From NCBI RefSeq assembly GCF_002906655.1, contig NZ_CP025794.1, positions 558,001 to 622,000 of the forward strand: 64,000 bases of DNA, in the 5' to 3' direction. The number at the start of each line of letters is the position of its first letter. Within the stretch, counting starts at the first letter, position 1. This document shows positions 1 through 8,632 of the stretch, piece after piece. Both the position numbers and the translations under genes were made by a program. The stretch is from Vibrio hyugaensis. Its GTDB lineage: Bacteria > Pseudomonadota > Gammaproteobacteria > Enterobacterales > Vibrionaceae. The notes below the pieces were generated by a model, which was given only the letters and a program-made list of their open reading frames with translations, was not told where the DNA came from and made no database searches.

Positions 1-16
1 CCTTGCTGGTCAAAGT

Positions 17-28
17 CCCCCCCCCCCC
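17..28. repeat. C12 homopolymer tract
   Basis: Twelve consecutive C residues lie in non-coding DNA. A second C12 tract occurs at 21661-21672. Tracts of this length slip easily during replication and are also prone to sequencing error. No coding sequence is affected here. Confidence 0.9.
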
Positions 29-140
29 ATCACTCAGGAAAAGCCTAGCTAGTTAGTCAGTGAGGCAGACAATAAATTCCTGCAATCAGATAAGAGCGCA
101 ATTGAGTCTAGGTATCAGGATATCTAACGATGTTCAAAAG

Positions 141-169
141 AAAAAGCCAGCAACTCGCATTACTGGCTT
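141..169 (-). terminator. Rho-independent terminator of the alginate lyase gene
   Basis: The inverted repeat AAGCCAG/CTGGCTT (144-150 and 163-169) is followed on the minus strand by TTTTTCTTTT. It lies about 45 bases past the stop codon at 213. Confidence 0.75.
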
Positions 170-212
170 CTTAGATACTGTCAATGTATTTTAGGATGAA
201 ACAGAAGACAGC

Positions 213-977
213 TTAGTTTGTGCTTTCAGAGTAGTAATTTAAAGACTCGAACTGAACCACTCCTGTACCTGAGGTCTGATTGTATACACCTGCTTTAAAG
301 TGACTTTCTAATTCGCCCCAGTATGTCACGTCATATCCATTGATATCCGAATGTGTAACACCATCTCGCTTGATCGACAGTTCATTGTTTCCTAGTCGTA
401 TCTCAAACTTGACCGCCGAGTCTCGATATTCTCCTAAGTCAATCTTGTCGTAGTTATTACAACTTTCACAAGCATCCGCTTTTATCACCGCCCAGTAGTG
501 GTTTTCAACGCCTTGATATTCTCTCAACCAAACTAAGCGGACTAATGGTTTATTGATCGCATTTCCATTGTCTTTGACATCATGCACTTGCATGAACGTG
601 ATTTCATCTACTGAGCCTGACTGTGGCTCCATGATGAGAGTATTGCCTATCATCTTGTTCACTTTTGAAGGCTCGGAAGTATACCACGTCGTTATTTGAC
701 GCAACTCGGAACGGGCGTGGTCACCTGTTACTTCGAAGGTCATCCATGAGTGGCCAGAGTCAGGTACATAAAAATATTTGTTATGCTGCCCTTCAAACTC
801 CCCTTGATTAATCAAGGTGCTGCTATCCGGGGCTTGCAATTTTGAATCATCAAGTACGGGCTGATACTTTCCTTGATCATATGGGGCTGAGGCAGCGAGA
901 GTTGAGCTTGTAAATAAGAAGAAAAGAGAGGCGACGACGGTATGTATGCAAGAGAAACGGTGATGTAAGTTTATCAT
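213..977 (-). CDS. Secreted polysaccharide lyase family 7 alginate lyase
   Basis: 254 residues, predicted to cleave alginate by beta-elimination outside the cytoplasm. An N-terminal signal peptide (about residues 1-29, ending TLAA/S) is visible. The three PL7 signature blocks are present in order: RSELRQ at 89-94, QVH at 130-132 (the Q-[IV]-H block that holds the catalytic His), and HFKAGVYNQ at 226-234 (usually YFKAGxYNQ, holding the catalytic Tyr). The length suits a single-domain PL7 enzyme with no carbohydrate-binding module. A Cys pair at 170/173 could form a disulfide. The gene stands alone between long intergenic stretches. PL7 enzymes are typical of vibrios that feed on brown-algal polysaccharide; family membership is firm, but M, G or MG preference cannot be read from the sequence. 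Confidence 0.9.
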   Translation of the reverse strand: MINLHHRFSCIHTVVASLFFLFTSSTLAASAPYDQGKYQPVLDDSKLQAPDSSTLINQGEFEGQHNKYFYVPDSGHSWMTFEVTGDHARSELRQITTWYTSEPSKVNKMIGNTLIMEPQSGSVDEITFMQVHDVKDNGNAINKPLVRLVWLREYQGVENHYWAVIKADACESCNNYDKIDLGEYRDSAVKFEIRLGNNELSIKRDGVTHSDINGYDVTYWGELESHFKAGVYNQTSGTGVVQFESLNYYSESTN

Positions 978-1428
978 TGTCTATTCCTTGTTCTACAGAT
1001 TGACTAAGGGGAGTCATGTGCGGAAGGTGTTTACGATAAATCACACATCTTCGCTTTGTATTCCGCTGCATGGTTTAAGAAACCGCCTAATTTTTGTGGC
1101 GACAACTTTACTAACTCTTAAATAACACAAGTAAACCTAAAATTATCGGCAATATTAAATTAGTGTGTAGGGTTCATACATTTATTGGAATTATTCACTA
1201 GCGAACAATGATAAGAATCATGTTATTAAACTACAACTTTGTTGACTCGCAACAATACATGTGAGTAGCCGTCGAATTATTGAGCGCACGCAGCGAGCCA
1301 GCTAAAATTCATATTAAAACTGAGTGATAATAGTGTGACCTAAGTCCATATTTTGACAGCATCTATTAATGCGCTTGATATTGTTTTGAAAACTTGAAGG
1401 CCAGATACCACAACGTGCTTAAACGTGT

Positions 1429-1578
1429 CTATCCGTCGTTACGTTTGGCATTGATACTCGAATCACCGCTCCCAAATACCATCATCTCATCCGCCGCGCT
1501 GTTAGCAATTGGTGCCTTGTATTCTATTTGATACGGTAGTTCATAGTCACTAACAAAACCAAAGATCATTTCTTTCAT
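1429..1578 (-). CDS. Possible small ORF, 49 residues, unrecognised
   Basis: An ATG-to-TAG frame on the minus strand begins MKEMIFGFVSDYELPYQ and ends NAKRNDG. There is only a weak purine-rich stretch (GTGAGCG) ahead of the ATG, no signal peptide, and no family I recognise. It could be a real small protein, a decayed gene fragment or chance. Confidence 0.2.
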   Translation of the reverse strand: MKEMIFGFVSDYELPYQIEYKAPIANSAADEMMVFGSGDSSINAKRNDG

Positions 1579-1798
1579 CGCTCACACAAAGGCCAAGCAA
1601 AGCCAAAAATATCATAATCTTATTTAAAATCACTGAGTAAAAACCCAATTAATAAAACAAGAAAGTATTGAGCAATAAATTTATTTAAATCGACGCAAAA
1701 AAGTCTTATACCCATAAAAGTTATCAGAATTTTACTACAAAGCTATTATTCTCGAACGATAAGAAAAGATACAGTGGCTTGTTAAATAGGATAGGTAT

Positions 1799-1827
1799 AA
1801 AAAATGGAGAAAGTCATCTTCTCCATT
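1799..1827 (-). terminator. Rho-independent terminator of the Ntn hydrolase gene
   Basis: The stem AATGGAGAA/TTCTCCATT (1803-1811 and 1819-1827) is followed on the minus strand by six T residues. It lies about 30 bases after the stop at 1856. Confidence 0.85.
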
Positions 1828-1855
1828 CTTACTAACGTAATTTATAAACCTAGCG

Positions 1856-2947
1856 TTATAGCGAGACATCCGAGTAGGTGAATTTTCCATTGTCCAACTC
1901 ACGCTTCTGCTCTCGTTTTTGATTAAAGTCGACCTTGCTCAAGTCCACTTTCTTGATTCTGCTGTCATGCATGGTGGTGTAGTAAAGTGCACCATTGCCT
2001 TGGTCAATGACCGACGTCCATTGCGTTGCACTCGGTAAATCTGGAATATGCTCACGATACTCTGGGCCAAATTCAGTACCGATTGGAATATCGAAGTTGT
2101 TCAGTATATGGAACGCTTGTGATACCGCCTCTTCCCCAGTTTTAGACTCTGGAGCAGTGTTCACAAAAAACGCTGCACGAACAAAACGCGATGGTGGCGT
2201 GATATCACCAGGTAAACCTAAGAAACCCGAACCGATACCAAAAGACTTAGCCTCTACCCCACCAAATTTTGTTGGCGCACTGGTTCCCGGCTGCAAGTGA
2301 ATGTAGTTGTTCAAGTTGGTCACTTGCCATGGGAACGTTGGTGAGTTCGTTAGTACACCGACTTCGTTGTCGTAGATGTGTACTTGGCCATGATCCATGA
2401 TTTCAATGACGATGTTGTTGCCCGCTTTGTCGGTAACACGCCAGTGCCCAGTTGGTGAAGGTTGTCCTTTCTCATCGATATAAACCGGAACAATATCGAT
2501 GTTTTTCATCGCTGTTTTAACTTCATCGACGGTTTTGAACTGCGACAGCATCCAACGAACAAAGTCCATATCCGCAATGCTGTTTGCGCGATCTTTCGCG
2601 TCGTACGCTTTTAATGAACCGTAACCTTTGAAGTAAAACAAACCAGCAGTCAGTCCCTCTTCATTGATGCCTTCACCAACGAAACGATCGTCACTAACGG
2701 AGATCCCAACAAAGCCGTACTTACTCTTCCAACTCAAACCTTGTTTCTGGTCCGGCATAGTCGAGGTAAACGTGTAATCACGGGGAGCAACAATCAACTT
2801 GCTGTTGAGATCGTTCTCGCCCCATTCAATTGTACGACCATGAATGTGGTCATTCGCCACAGTAGAAAGAGAGATGCCAGTACAAGCACTCGCCGGAACG
2901 ATAATGCTTGCAGAAAGTGCCATAGCAAGGAGGGTTTTCTTTATCAT
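1856..2947 (-). CDS. Linear amide C-N hydrolase, choloylglycine hydrolase / penicillin V acylase family
   Basis: 363 residues from the preferred ATG. The frame is open from a TTG 15 bases upstream, but the ATG follows GGTGG at a usual spacing and starts a clean signal peptide. Cleavage after Ala21 (ASA/C) would expose Cys22, the N-terminal nucleophile of this Ntn-hydrolase family, in the sequence CTGISL. The following GRTIEW block carries the conserved Arg, and an NSPTFPWQ block further on matches the family's Asn region. Family members cut amide bonds in conjugated bile salts or penicillin V, and some Gram-negative members degrade acyl-homoserine lactones. The export signal places it in the periplasm. 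It is monocistronic with its own terminator. Substrate is not predictable here. Confidence 0.85.
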   Translation of the reverse strand: MIKKTLLAMALSASIIVPASACTGISLSTVANDHIHGRTIEWGENDLNSKLIVAPRDYTFTSTMPDQKQGLSWKSKYGFVGISVSDDRFVGEGINEEGLTAGLFYFKGYGSLKAYDAKDRANSIADMDFVRWMLSQFKTVDEVKTAMKNIDIVPVYIDEKGQPSPTGHWRVTDKAGNNIVIEIMDHGQVHIYDNEVGVLTNSPTFPWQVTNLNNYIHLQPGTSAPTKFGGVEAKSFGIGSGFLGLPGDITPPSRFVRAAFFVNTAPESKTGEEAVSQAFHILNNFDIPIGTEFGPEYREHIPDLPSATQWTSVIDQGNGALYYTTMHDSRIKKVDLSKVDFNQKREQKRELDNGKFTYSDVSL

Positions 2948-3061
2948 TTTTAGATCCACCAATGAGGGGTAACATTTCGCGATTGTAGTCCTTTCTAGGC
3001 AACTTACAATCGAAAAGATATCAAAATGGTGGAATATAAAATTACTCGTGTAGATACAAAA

Positions 3062-3086
3062 TAGCGCTCTAGTTATTAGAGCGCTA
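3062..3086 (-). terminator. Rho-independent terminator ending the left regulatory module
   Basis: A 10-bp stem TAGCGCTCTA/TAGAGCGCTA with a 5-base loop is followed on the minus strand by TTTT. It lies 11 bases after the stop at 3098. Confidence 0.85.
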
Positions 3087-3097
3087 CCCCTTGCTTA

Positions 3098-3529
3098 CTA
3101 TAAAATCCCCAAGTCACCTTCAATAATTACTGGGTACTCAGAGATACCTTTTCGCGGGTCTTCTTCGATAAGTTTGACCAAGTATTCTTTGTCGGACTTT
3201 TGATTAAGCTTGAAAACAATAACAATTCGATGGCCCCTAAGAAACTCGTTAATATCAAACGCATCATCAGCGGCGACTTTATCTCGGCGCACCTGAAATA
3301 AATACAAAGTGTCAAACAGAGAAGCGTAATATCCCGTATTTACAACATGTGTCTTTGAGCGGTAGTTTGCCTCTAGTTTATATCGGCCATGAGAGCCGAT
3401 AAATTTGACGCTCCTGTCGCCAAAATCCCCTTCCATTACAAAATTGCTGCTGACTGCATTAACCCATGGAATGGACAATAGAGCGATGAATAAGATTAGG
3501 TAGATGATTACTTTTTTCTTCGTAGTCAT
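3098..3529 (-). CDS. Small membrane-anchored protein, left module partner 2
   Basis: 143 residues, no named family recognised. A hydrophobic N-terminal segment (about 7-24, a signal peptide or anchor) precedes an exported domain of about 115 residues. That domain follows the same pattern as the upstream protein: GRYKL, then NTGYYASLFDTLYLF, a middle FLRGH, and a C-terminal GDLGIL matching GRLVGW. I infer a paralogue of the products at 3532-3981, 11674-12099 and 12050-12553. The ATG at 3529 was chosen because GGGTGG precedes it; GTG codons 6 and 9 bases upstream are alternatives. It is the last gene of a three-gene unit whose first gene is a ToxR-like regulator, and only 2 bases separate it from the previous stop. 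A role as periplasmic partner or sensor is inference. Confidence 0.7.
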   Translation of the reverse strand: MTTKKKVIIYLILFIALLSIPWVNAVSSNFVMEGDFGDRSVKFIGSHGRYKLEANYRSKTHVVNTGYYASLFDTLYLFQVRRDKVAADDAFDINEFLRGHRIVIVFKLNQKSDKEYLVKLIEEDPRKGISEYPVIIEGDLGIL

Positions 3530-3531
3530 TA

Positions 3532-3981
3532 TCACCACCCCACCAAACGACCATTGAGGACCACTTCATCAAATAAATGTTCACTCTCTGCCTTCTGCAT
3601 CTTACCGATCCACTTACCATCCCCTCGATCTGCAAGTTTCACATGAGTGAGTCCTCGGAAATAACGCGATAAATCTAAACTGATCACTTTCTCCGCAAAC
3701 TCAGGATCAAGGCCTTCAATGTAATTACCATCAAGTGAAAAGAAATACATTGAACTGCCTAAAGACGCATAGATACCAGTGTGAACGCGGTACACTTGGC
3801 CATCAAAAGTGTGAATGGTTTTGTAGAAGCCCGATTTAGCCGTCAATAAGATCTCATGCTCTTCATCTTGAAAGTGGGCGTAACCAGAAAAATAAGTACC
3901 AAGAGAAAAGAACCATGGTAGAAAAAAAGCGATACAAACTACCGCAAGTAATCTCAAACTCATTCTTTTTACGTTAGCCAC
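3532..3981 (-). CDS. Small membrane-anchored protein, left module partner 1
   Basis: 149 residues, no named family recognised. A hydrophobic segment at about 9-28 is followed by an exported domain with SGFYK, HTGIYASLGSSMYFFSLDGNY, YFRGLTHV and a terminal LNGRLVGW. These blocks recur in order in three neighbouring small proteins. The GTG start follows GGAGG at 5 bases and overlaps the regulator stop by 8 bases, so translation is probably coupled to the regulator. The arrangement resembles the ToxR/ToxS, TcpP/TcpH and VtrA/VtrC pairs, in which a transmembrane transcription factor needs a small partner encoded directly downstream. No sequence identity to those partners is claimed. Confidence 0.7.
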   Translation of the reverse strand: MANVKRMSLRLLAVVCIAFFLPWFFSLGTYFSGYAHFQDEEHEILLTAKSGFYKTIHTFDGQVYRVHTGIYASLGSSMYFFSLDGNYIEGLDPEFAEKVISLDLSRYFRGLTHVKLADRGDGKWIGKMQKAESEHLFDEVVLNGRLVGW

Positions 3982-4561
3982 CTAAACCTCCAAAGCAATC
4001 AAAACATTCAAAAGCTTCGCGATACACGAAGAAGAAGGTCACCGCACCAATAATTATCCCAAGTGAAACCTCCCAAAACAGCGGTGTTCTAATAAGCTTT
4101 TTGATACCCGTGTCTTGAGGGGGTTCTGAGATGCAAACCACTTCGTCAACTTCTACTGGATTATCTACAATAGAAGGCTCAATTGGTGTGAGCTCTTCGG
4201 TTTCACGTAAAGATGTCTCTGCCACGCCATTCTCATGTGCTATTCCCACGTTCTTAGCATTGATAAAAACATAACCTTCACCGGGAAGGTTATTTATTTC
4301 AAAGCCCAAATCCAAGCTGTCTAACTTTTTTCGCAACTTCATGATAGCAACCGCAAGCGAGTTATCACCAACCACACGACCGGGCCACCCCAATTCAATA
4401 AGTGCCTGTTTGTCTATCACCTCACCATGAGAGTCACAAAAAGCCAAAAGCAAATTATACTCACTTCGATTCAGTTCAAGTGGTTGATTATCCCTTCCCG
4501 ATTCACTATCAACTAAAGTAATCGTTCTTCTGACGGTATCAATAGAAAGTCGTTCGTACAT
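3974..4561 (-). CDS. ToxR/CadC-like transmembrane winged-helix regulator, left module
   Basis: 195 residues. Residues 1-100 form a Trans_reg_C winged helix: ELNRSEYNLLLAF, the family's GWP at 58-60, the recognition-helix stretch NSLAVAIMKLRKKLD (67-81) and the wing GEGYVFI. An acidic linker (about 101-155) leads to one membrane span (about 162-180). Only 15 residues remain outside the membrane, and they contain a Cys pair (C186, C189). A normal ToxR/CadC has a periplasmic domain of 80 or more residues, so sensing must lie elsewhere, plausibly in the two small exported proteins encoded just downstream. The SD sequence GAGG precedes the ATG. The gene is divergent from the pilus operon and is the likely direct regulator of it. 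Confidence 0.85.
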   Translation of the reverse strand: MYERLSIDTVRRTITLVDSESGRDNQPLELNRSEYNLLLAFCDSHGEVIDKQALIELGWPGRVVGDNSLAVAIMKLRKKLDSLDLGFEINNLPGEGYVFINAKNVGIAHENGVAETSLRETEELTPIEPSIVDNPVEVDEVVCISEPPQDTGIKKLIRTPLFWEVSLGIIIGAVTFFFVYREAFECFDCFGGLGG

Positions 4562-4803
4562 CTTTAACCTCGTGCAACTCCATTAGCATTAATTGTTATA
4601 TAAAAAAATATAAATTCAAGTTATTCATAAACTTATCAATCTAACTCAATCAAATTAAATCTCTTTTAATCATCGGTAAAGCACTATTAACAGCCTTTTA
4701 TTTCCAAAGTTTCGCTCAATAGAGTCAAATTGCTCTCCACACAAAACAGCCCAATCTCATATTAAATACGAGTAAATAACTTTTTTAAACATAGGTGAAA
4801 AAC
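4562..4803. promoter_or_regulatory. Divergent promoter region between left regulator and pilus operon
   Basis: About 240 AT-rich bases separate the regulator from the first pilin gene, so both promoters must lie here. Two similar motifs, CTCAATCAAATT (4645-4656) and CTCAAT-4 nt-CAAATT (4715-4731), could be half-sites for the ToxR-like proteins, but this rests only on repetition. No strong -35/-10 pair was identified by eye. Confidence 0.45.
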
Positions 4804-5325
4804 ATGAAACTTAATACATTTTTCTTAGTGAGTGCGACAGCAATGACAATGGTTTCAGGTGCAGCAAATGCAGCAGACGAAGCGCTTGCTGATGCAATTT
4901 GGAGTGGTGTTGTTGGCGGCTCAGTACCAAGCTCAAACTTAATCATCACCGGTGAATCAGGTGGTGATATTCAACAAGGTACTCTTTACGTCAATCAAGA
5001 CGGCACTTTCACTTCTTCAAATGTGGTTCTAGAGGCTCGCGACTACAACCCTGAAACACAAGAAGTAGGTCTTCGTCAGCCAGAAGCGACTTGGACTTAC
5101 GTGACCTCTCAAGTATTGGTTGGCAATCAGGTAACTCAAGAGGCTGTTCTTGAGTTGACTGACAATGCTTCATCACAGACCTTTACTCAAGGAACTTCTG
5201 GTCAGGTAACAGGTGGTTATCTGCAGCTTTCTGTTACAAACAACACAGAGATTACCGATGTCCCTGTTGAAGGCGAAGCTCAAGTTATTGTTCAAATGGC
5301 TGCTAGCTATGTAGAAGCGCTCTAA
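4804..5325 (+). CDS. Pilin-like exported subunit A (probable major subunit)
   Basis: 173 residues with a clear signal peptide (1-23, GAANA/ADE). The ATG at 4804 was preferred over an in-frame GTG at 4795 because that GTG lies inside the SD stretch AGGTGA. The mature part of about 150 residues is rich in Ser, Thr, Gly, Gln and Val with alternating beta pattern, has no Cys, and ends in an alternating hydrophobic strand (QVIVQMAASYVEAL) typical of a donor/acceptor strand in chaperone-usher subunits. It is first in the operon, the usual place for the most abundant subunit. I see no close match to CfaB/CooA by motif, so the role is inferred from position, size and export. Confidence 0.6.
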   Translation: MKLNTFFLVSATAMTMVSGAANAADEALADAIWSGVVGGSVPSSNLIITGESGGDIQQGTLYVNQDGTFTSSNVVLEARDYNPETQEVGLRQPEATWTYVTSQVLVGNQVTQEAVLELTDNASSQTFTQGTSGQVTGGYLQLSVTNNTEITDVPVEGEAQVIVQMAASYVEAL

Positions 5326-5342
5326 ATAGCTTGGGGAATAAC

Positions 5343-5861
5343 GTGAAGACTTCTATGAATCGTTCGTTTTTCTGTCTGCTATCCGGAGTCTTGAGTTTCG
5401 GCGCGCTGGCAGAGACGCACATTTTCCAGTTAGTAAGTGAAATCGATAAAAGTCAGTTTTTCTCTTATCAGATCACTGACGTCGCGTTTTCCCCTTCTTC
5501 ACTGACGCTTAAATCAAATGCCGAAACGAACACGTTTGATGATGCGTTTACATTGCTGACTGTTGCTACGGATATTCCTAGCACGGATCAGTCAATGAAG
5601 TTTCAACTATTTATGAAGAGCAATACTTCACAATGTTACAGCATTGATGAGACGGCGCTAATAACGCCGTCGGATTTTGCTCAGGTTTACATTGAGGGAC
5701 AGCCATTAACAGAGCTTGAACCTGTGTTAATGGAGTTCAATCAGGCTTCGGATGGCGTAAAAACTGGCGAATACGACGTCAAATTTTCTTTCGGAACCTT
5801 GCCTGAAAGCGCGAGCTTATGCCAAGGCAAACTTTCTGTGCTTGCGGAGCTTTCACTGTGA
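5343..5861 (+). CDS. Pilin-like exported subunit B
   Basis: 172 residues with a signal peptide (1-23, GALA/ETH). The GTG at 5343 was chosen because GGGG lies 6 bases ahead; the frame is open from a TTG at 5331. Two Cys residues in the mature part could form a disulfide. The C-terminal strand SLCQGKLSVLAELSL alternates hydrophobic and polar residues. It starts 17 bases after subunit A and its stop overlaps the usher's GTG (GTGA). It is likely a minor subunit or adaptor of the same pilus; no family name recognised. Confidence 0.55.
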   Translation: MKTSMNRSFFCLLSGVLSFGALAETHIFQLVSEIDKSQFFSYQITDVAFSPSSLTLKSNAETNTFDDAFTLLTVATDIPSTDQSMKFQLFMKSNTSQCYSIDETALITPSDFAQVYIEGQPLTELEPVLMEFNQASDGVKTGEYDVKFSFGTLPESASLCQGKLSVLAELSL

Positions 5862-8632
5862 ATAAAACTCTCACTCTTGCTTACAGTATCTTGGGTGTAC
5901 TCGCACTAAATGCGACAACTCAAGCAGCGTCGGTGCCGGACGGCTTCCAAAACTTTTATCAGCAACAAGTTCGTGATGTCGAGGTCAAGGGCTTAAATGG
6001 TACCTTTATCGCTCTACCTATGCTGGTAACGTATACCTCTGTCCAATTACAACAACCTAATGATACAGAGAAGCTAGTGGCTCACTTTGTGCGCTCTGGA
6101 GTAACTGAAGTTGCAGCGAAGAAAATCGCAAATGAGTTCATGCTTGGTACAGAAAACAGCGTAGATTGTGTTGGCGACTTAAATCTGTGTTCCCTGAATC
6201 CTGAATCGTTCGATACATTCTATGATTATCATTCGAACAAACTTTACGTGTACGTAAACAAATCACTGCTCGCGAATACTAAGCCAGGAGCATTAAAAAA
6301 AGAGTATGCGTCAACATACAACGCCAATCCAGGTTTGATTAATCGAGCAAGTTTATACACATCGTCTGACTTCACCGACAGCCCTAACCTCTCACTCAGT
6401 GATCAATTGGTAATCGGCTTACCTTATGGTTCGGTTCATCTCGATGCCTATGCGAGTAATCAAGATAACGCGTCTGAGGTTAACTACGGTTACTACAACA
6501 TCGAGAACAAAAATTTACGTCTAACTGCTGGCTATCATCAAGATCGCTTGGCATTGAACAGCACATCATTTTTGCTTAATGGCACACAATATCACGATGT
6601 TAACGTCAATTTATCTTCAAGCAAAAATTTGAGCCGTGCGAGTAACAATGATGATCAGTTTCTGTTCTATTACGCGCCTTCTAGTGGTGTGTTAAAGGTT
6701 TATAAAGATGAACAGATCATTGCCCAAAAATCGGTGACAGAAGGGCAAGGTAGCATTCGCTACTCGGAACTTCCAAATGGTGTTTATGACGTGACAGTAG
6801 AGATCACGACAGGCTCGCAAGTGGTTTCTTCAGAGTCAGTCCGAGTCTACAACGCACAAACCGATACGTTAAACACCGGTGAACTCGATTTCTTTGTTGC
6901 TGCTGGTCAGTTTCAAGGGGGGGAAATCGATGTCGTAAGTGAAGACGATGAGTTTGAGTTAGAAAAGACAGAATCGTTTGAAGCAGCGCCTTTTCTGCAA
7001 GGCATGACTGCTTATAAATGGTCTGATACTCAAACCATTGCACTGGGTTCTACCCTGACGGAAGAACACATAATGAACCAGATTGGCTTGAAGGGTTACT
7101 TACCATTTGAGAGTCGCTACGAGTTGACAGTATCGTCAGTGGACGGCGAAGCGACCTATTTATCGGGTTACTTAAATATTGACCATATAGGTGTCACTTA
7201 CGAAAAGCTGGAAAACGAAGAGAAAAACCGTTTCGCGCAATACCTATATGGTGCAACAAACAAAGAACAATTAAGCCTATCTGGCAGCTTCGCTCTGGGT
7301 GACAACATTCGCGGGTACGGCTCAGTAAACTATTTGAATCAAGCAGATATCTATAATAACGAACGTAAGAACTGGTTTTTGTCATCAGGTGTCAGTTCGC
7401 CTTTCGTTCTCGACTCTACTATTGATGTCAATTTGAGTTACAACAATGAAGTACTCGCTTCTAACTTTGATGAAGGCGAAGTGACACTCGCGCTAAATTG
7501 GTCAGTACCATTAGCATCAAAGCTCAGAGGAAAATCGAGCGTAACCATTGATCAAGATGGATTTAGCCAGTACACCAACAGCTTGGAGACTCGTGATCTG
7601 ATAGAGAGTGAAGAGACTGACGTACGCTTGACTGCAAGCAATAGTTACTACTCAAACTCTTCGCAGTCTTCGCTAAACAATGTGACGGCTTACGCAGCTA
7701 ATAGAAACGATCATTATCAAGCAGATGGCTTTGTTTACGTTGCCGACAATGGAGAAAAGTCCGTTAACGCTTCACTAAGCAGCACTCAGGTTATTGGCAA
7801 GAATAGCGTTAATTTTACGACAAAACAGAGCGACGCCTACGTCACTGTTGAAACGCAAAACAATATACGTTTCGATGAGGGCGAAGAAAAAACAAAAGGA
7901 TTGCTGGTTGTAAAAGCGGACGAGCAGATCAAACACAAAGAATATATTTATGGTGAATCCGCTTTGATTCCACTCGATGAATATCAAACAAGTACGATCG
8001 AATTAGATGTTGAGAGCGTCGCTCTTCACAACACAGGTCAACAAAATACGACTGGTTATACACATCCGGGGACGGTTATTGAATTGAATTCAAACGTCAG
8101 TCGTGTAATTAGCTTTGTTAGCAAATTCAAAGATATTTTCGGTAATGACATCGAAAAAATTGAGTGTGAAGGACCAGCATGTTTATCAATCTCAAATATC
8201 ACATCAGGTATACACAAGATTGATGTACAAGAGGGCCAAACCTTCTCATTAACTAGCGGAAGACAACAATGCTATTTGCCATCCGTAGACGATGCAAAGC
8301 AACTGAATTTTGGCACTAACTACTGCCAACCTGCTCTCTCCCCAATGGAATCCATCGTATTGGTAAGAGATAAGCAAGAAATCAACGTGATGTACATCGG
8401 TCAGTTTGATGACCTCACCGAAATTGATCAACAACTTAAGGCAATGACTGACAACGGAACCAAGGTGTTAACCACTCGTTTAGGTCGAAAGTCTTTCGTT
8501 TATCTGACTGGAGATAAGGATCTTCAACTCAGTCATCAACAACGTCAAAACATTGAAAACGTCGCTCAATACGCCAACTCGGAAACGCAACAAGAGCACG
8601 ACTTTGTACTTAATCGACCAGAAGGTAACTGA
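5858..8632 (+). CDS. Outer-membrane usher of a CS1/TcfC-like chaperone-usher pilus
   Basis: 924 residues from GTG 5858, which has CGGAG about 8 bases upstream and overlaps the previous stop. A signal peptide (1-23, TTQA/AS) leads to the mature protein. The centre is beta-rich with aromatic-ended strands, as in a large barrel. The blocks LPNGVYDVTVEI and SVRVYNAQTDTLNTGELDFF resemble the plug/E-set region of CFA/I-CS1-type ushers (CfaC, CooC, TcfC). The C-terminal part has spaced Cys residues and a small soluble domain. Length is slightly above the 860-880 typical of CS1 ushers. It should take chaperone-bound subunits, join them and export the fibre. Usher identity is secure; the alpha-clade assignment is inference. 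Confidence 0.8.
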   Translation: MNKTLTLAYSILGVLALNATTQAASVPDGFQNFYQQQVRDVEVKGLNGTFIALPMLVTYTSVQLQQPNDTEKLVAHFVRSGVTEVAAKKIANEFMLGTENSVDCVGDLNLCSLNPESFDTFYDYHSNKLYVYVNKSLLANTKPGALKKEYASTYNANPGLINRASLYTSSDFTDSPNLSLSDQLVIGLPYGSVHLDAYASNQDNASEVNYGYYNIENKNLRLTAGYHQDRLALNSTSFLLNGTQYHDVNVNLSSSKNLSRASNNDDQFLFYYAPSSGVLKVYKDEQIIAQKSVTEGQGSIRYSELPNGVYDVTVEITTGSQVVSSESVRVYNAQTDTLNTGELDFFVAAGQFQGGEIDVVSEDDEFELEKTESFEAAPFLQGMTAYKWSDTQTIALGSTLTEEHIMNQIGLKGYLPFESRYELTVSSVDGEATYLSGYLNIDHIGVTYEKLENEEKNRFAQYLYGATNKEQLSLSGSFALGDNIRGYGSVNYLNQADIYNNERKNWFLSSGVSSPFVLDSTIDVNLSYNNEVLASNFDEGEVTLALNWSVPLASKLRGKSSVTIDQDGFSQYTNSLETRDLIESEETDVRLTASNSYYSNSSQSSLNNVTAYAANRNDHYQADGFVYVADNGEKSVNASLSSTQVIGKNSVNFTTKQSDAYVTVETQNNIRFDEGEEKTKGLLVVKADEQIKHKEYIYGESALIPLDEYQTSTIELDVESVALHNTGQQNTTGYTHPGTVIELNSNVSRVISFVSKFKDIFGNDIEKIECEGPACLSISNITSGIHKIDVQEGQTFSLTSGRQQCYLPSVDDAKQLNFGTNYCQPALSPMESIVLVRDKQEINVMYIGQFDDLTEIDQQLKAMTDNGTKVLTTRLGRKSFVYLTGDKDLQLSHQQRQNIENVAQYANSETQQEHDFVLNRPEGN

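Larger units (their letters stand above)
1072..1855. other. Long intergenic region between alginate lyase and Ntn hydrolase genes
   Basis: About 780 bases hold the alginate lyase promoter side, one doubtful 49-codon minus-strand ORF (1429-1578) and the terminator at 1799-1827. No RNA gene or mobile element was recognised. Confidence 0.6.

Noticed and set aside
1206..1222. AATGATAAGAATCAT, similar to a Fur box
   Set aside because: The two half-sites are spaced unlike the 19-bp Fur consensus, and neither neighbour is an iron gene.
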